This document shows positions 61,763 to 64,000 of a DNA stretch of 64,000 nucleotides, piece after piece. Every line of letters starts with the position of its first letter. Positions within the stretch are counted from its first letter, which is position 1. This stretch comes from an uncultured Pirellula sp. (GTDB lineage Bacteria; Planctomycetota; Planctomycetia; Pirellulales; Pirellulaceae). The stretch is from contig CAITIE010000064.1 of assembly GCA_903892355.1 (NCBI GenBank), positions 124,001 to 188,000 of the forward strand, read 5' to 3'. A program made the position numbers and the translations under genes. The notes under the pieces were generated by a model. It searched no databases. It was not told the DNA's origin and saw only the letters and a list, made by a program, of their open reading frames with translations.

Positions 61763-63550
61763 ATGTCAGGACGTCTTGCCATGAAGATGCGATCGCTCGT
61801 CAATTTGCGTGCAACGGCTACCGCCCTCGCCGGTTTTTGCTTGGTCGTTACCTCGGGGTGCCAACCCCTCACGATGCGACAACGCTTTAGCAACTTCTTT
61901 GGTCCGCCGGTTCGCAATCAAGATGAAGACGATTGGGATGCTCCCGCTCGCAGTCGGCTTGGCCGAGAGGATCACGATGACGCGGAGAACGCGATGAAAT
62001 CCTCTGCACAGGCAGCGGAATCCGCTTCAGCGAAATCCAATGGACTGTGGTGGCAACAGAGAAAGAACGCGAATAATGCTTCGGTCCCACGCGTGATCCT
62101 GCCTAAAGACCGTGTGAAGATCGCGGAACGAGAAAATTTGAAGGATGCAGCGAGCGAAAGTGCATCGAGTTCCAACGCCATCGGGCCATCGAGCGATGCA
62201 GGAGTCGCATTGGTGGGTTCGACGAAATCGGACAACGATTCGAAAACAACCGGTGCGAAGACGGCAGTAGCGTTCTACGGGCCCAAGGACGATTCTGGAC
62301 CCGGCCAAGTGGTGTCGACGAAAGCGTCAACCTCCTCCGAGACTGGAGCCGCAAAAGCTTCGATCGCAGGTGACAACAGCGCTTCGATTGCAGACACTGG
62401 CATCCATGATGTCGATATCGATGGCGCTCTAGCATCATTACCACCTCAATTCCGTGACGTGGTGAAAAAGACAATAGCCGCTGCTCGCGATAAGGAATCT
62501 TCGAATCCATCCAATAACGGAACGATGGTCGCCCCTGCGGTAGGCAACACAGCACCCGATGAGCCGGTGATTCGGCGACTGAGCGATTCTGAGATCACGC
62601 TGCCTGCTGCGACCCCCTCTAATCTCGCAGCGAGTGCGTCGCCCGCGGCCACAACGGTAATCCAGCCTGTTGCGAGTGTTCCTGTCATCGAGAAAGTTTC
62701 GGCCACGGCCGCTGCGCCAACGAGCAGCAACAACTCGGTCGTCACCGCTTCAGGGAGCGTCTCGGCGACATCAGCGACAATGAACGTGCCATCGCCCCCA
62801 ACGATCCAGCCGGGATCGACCGCTGCGGCACCCTCCAATCCGATCACGTGGCATCAAGCAACCAGCCAAGCGATCGAATTGTTGGAAAAGCAACTCGACG
62901 ATAAAGCCCCTGCGGATGATTCCTTGCGAATGAGCCAAGAAATCACTTTGCGGATGCTGTATGTGACCCAGCGTCGGCTCGACGATGCGCTCAGGCCCAT
63001 CGATCGTCTTTCCGATCAAGAGCAAGAGTACGTTCGGCACCAAATGCAAGCAATGTACGAGGCGAGCAATCCGGATGCCAACCCCGCTCGATCAAGGCAC
63101 TGGAGCGTGGTGATGAATAGCCAACGCGAGGCGACCGCACATCTAGCCTCGATCAGTAATCTTGAAGTTCGTTCGGTCGCGTTTTGCAAACAAGTCGACG
63201 GATATGGAGTGACAGAACGATTTCCGAAGTACCAATTTACTCCGGACCAAGACGTCCTGCTCTACTGCGAAGTTGACAACGTAGCGGCGGAACGGGTCAA
63301 AGGGGGATACGAGACCCAATTGCAGGGCAATTATGAGATCTGCGATTCCAAAGGAAACCGAATCACAGAGCAGCTACTGCCGATGGAGCCAGAGGTATGC
63401 CAAAACCATCGACGCGATTACTTTATCGTCTACAAAATCTACATGCCACAGCAAGTCGCACCGGGTAACTACCAACTGCGACTCAATATCGAGGATCGGA
63501 AGAGCAAAAAGTTCGGGCAATCGACCGTCGACTTCGAGATCAAGAAATAG
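61763..63550 (+). CDS. Large lipoprotein with low-complexity middle and conserved C-terminal domain
   Basis: A 595-residue protein. After a basic start, a hydrophobic segment ends in LVVTSGCQ, a lipobox-like site at about residue 33, so it is likely lipid-anchored. Residues about 60-350 are Ser/Ala/Thr-rich low complexity with little structure. From about 360 a helical part (SQAIELLEKQLDD, LRMLYVTQRRLDDALRPID) leads into a beta-rich C-terminal domain (about 460-595) with DVLLYCEVDNV and QQVAPGNYQLRLNIEDRKS. I do not recognise a named family. It follows parA by 47 bp and is convergent with xseB, with an 8-bp gap. ATG 61781 is an alternative start. Confidence 0.8.
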   Translation: MSGRLAMKMRSLVNLRATATALAGFCLVVTSGCQPLTMRQRFSNFFGPPVRNQDEDDWDAPARSRLGREDHDDAENAMKSSAQAAESASAKSNGLWWQQRKNANNASVPRVILPKDRVKIAERENLKDAASESASSSNAIGPSSDAGVALVGSTKSDNDSKTTGAKTAVAFYGPKDDSGPGQVVSTKASTSSETGAAKASIAGDNSASIADTGIHDVDIDGALASLPPQFRDVVKKTIAAARDKESSNPSNNGTMVAPAVGNTAPDEPVIRRLSDSEITLPAATPSNLAASASPAATTVIQPVASVPVIEKVSATAAAPTSSNNSVVTASGSVSATSATMNVPSPPTIQPGSTAAAPSNPITWHQATSQAIELLEKQLDDKAPADDSLRMSQEITLRMLYVTQRRLDDALRPIDRLSDQEQEYVRHQMQAMYEASNPDANPARSRHWSVVMNSQREATAHLASISNLEVRSVAFCKQVDGYGVTERFPKYQFTPDQDVLLYCEVDNVAAERVKGGYETQLQGNYEICDSKGNRITEQLLPMEPEVCQNHRRDYFIVYKIYMPQQVAPGNYQLRLNIEDRKSKKFGQSTVDFEIKK

Positions 63551-63558
63551 CGTAAGAG

Positions 63559-63900
63559 TCACGTAGCTCCATGCGAGCCACGGCGTCGCGATGGGGCTTC
63601 GTTCCCTTCGGAAGCCAGCGGAGCCGTGTCATCCCACGCCTTGACCACGGCCTTTCCATCCTCTCGCACACTCTGAAGTTGCGCGATCCGTCGGCGCGCA
63701 CCGTCCAACTGGGAGTGGCACTTCTGCACGTATTCGACGGCTTTGGCGTAATCCGCCAACATCTCCTCTAACGGGAGCGTGCCGCTTTCGAGCTTGCGAA
63801 CAATCTGTTCCAGCTGCGTCATCGCACCTTCGAAAGTCATCGATTCTTCGTCGGGTTTCGCCTCGGTATTCGCCTCGGTATTCGCTTTTGATTTCGCCAT
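63559..63900 (-). CDS. xseB: Exodeoxyribonuclease VII small subunit
   Basis: A 113-residue protein; the conserved XseB core is about residues 21-88 (MTFEGAMTQLEQIVRKLESG, then LPLEEMLADYAKAVEYV and CHSQLDGARRRI). XseB partners XseA in single-strand DNA degradation. The N-terminal leader holds a duplicated ANTE tetrapeptide from a 12-bp tandem duplication (63857-63868, 63869-63880), and the C-terminal 25 residues are a non-conserved tail. xseA is expected upstream at the window edge. Confidence 0.93.
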   Translation of the reverse strand: MAKSKANTEANTEAKPDEESMTFEGAMTQLEQIVRKLESGTLPLEEMLADYAKAVEYVQKCHSQLDGARRRIAQLQSVREDGKAVVKAWDDTAPLASEGNEAPSRRRGSHGAT

Positions 63901-63937
63901 TGAAATGCCTGGTGCCTCCCTCGTACCGCTACAACCC

Positions 63938-64000
63938 TTACAGATGGAACATGCCGATTTGCAAACAGACGGTGGCCCCCGGTATTTGCTTCTCAGGGCT
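63938..64000 (-). CDS. Possible C-terminus of XseA, truncated by the window edge
   Basis: On the minus strand the frame entering at 64000 runs 20 codons (SPEKQIPGATVCLQIGMFHL) to a TAA at 63938. The PGATVCLQIG pattern is compatible with the end of exonuclease VII large subunit, and the gene would lie 37 bp upstream of xseB. The fragment is too short for a firm call. Confidence 0.35.
   Translation of the reverse strand, partial: SPEKQIPGATVCLQIGMFHL

Overview
The window looks like a chromosomal segment of a planctomycete, most likely from the Pirellulales (Rhodopirellula/Blastopirellula relatives). The evidence is the combination of an Alternative Complex III/caa3 respiratory operon, a DUF1559 prepilin-like protein, secreted or lipoprotein families that I associate with this phylum, a Tat-exported squalene-cyclase-like toroid, and SUMF1-like and DUF1570-like secreted proteins. 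No species assignment is possible by eye. I see no insertion sequences, prophage, CRISPR arrays or rRNA genes. One tRNA (Arg, anticodon CCT) is present.

Layout. (i) 1-9.8 kb, + strand: a respiratory operon with actC (5' truncated), a fused actD-actE, actF, a small unknown membrane protein, a SCO copper chaperone, and coxII (with a C-terminal haem c), coxI (A2-type), coxIII and coxIV, closed by a clear intrinsic terminator. Together these encode quinol-to-oxygen electron transfer by an ACIII-caa3 assembly. (ii) 9.9-17.2 kb: mixed housekeeping genes, namely guanine deaminase, tRNA-Arg, ThiD2-ThiE, CysK, a Tat-exported toroid protein, MiaA, and a coupled hisE-hisG pair. (iii) 17.6-26.5 kb: a secreted S9 peptidase, aldose epimerase, secreted proteins, a sugar isomerase-like TIM barrel, and a 990-aa secreted protein coupled to a NIF3-family protein. 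(iv) 26.5-31 kb, - strand: purQ-panC-lgt-OYE operon. (v) 31.2-43.7 kb, - strand: an acyl-activating enzyme and LplT-like transporter, followed by two DNA-repair proteins (a UPF1-like SF1B helicase and a 2,223-aa AddB-AddA fusion) and a SirB1-family protein. (vi) 43.8-50.9 kb: SUMF1-like protein, phosphoglycerate mutase (ApgM), two lipoproteins, a DUF1559 protein and an FHA-GAF-SpoIIE phosphatase. (vii) 51.4-55.7 kb, + strand: cbb3-oxidase maturation genes (FixH/CcoH-like, TauE/SafE-like, CcoI, CcoS) joined by ATGA overlaps. (viii) 55.8-64 kb: a secreted HExxH protein, a Gfo/Idh/MocA oxidoreductase, glutamate dehydrogenase, TpiA, an orphan ParA, a large lipoprotein and XseB.

The points most worth a second look are protein fusions and domain insertions in otherwise conserved enzymes: ActD-ActE, AddB-AddA without the iron-sulfur staple cysteines, and Lgt with a PDZ-like insert. 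Short tandem duplications also recur across the window, several of them in frame inside conserved enzymes (AddBA, CcoI, the HExxH protein, XseB). A perfect terminator-like hairpin lies inside the signal-peptide coding region of the S9 peptidase. I did not find a convincing wholly new system. The best candidate for an undescribed component is the 115-aa membrane protein embedded in the ACIII-caa3 operon.
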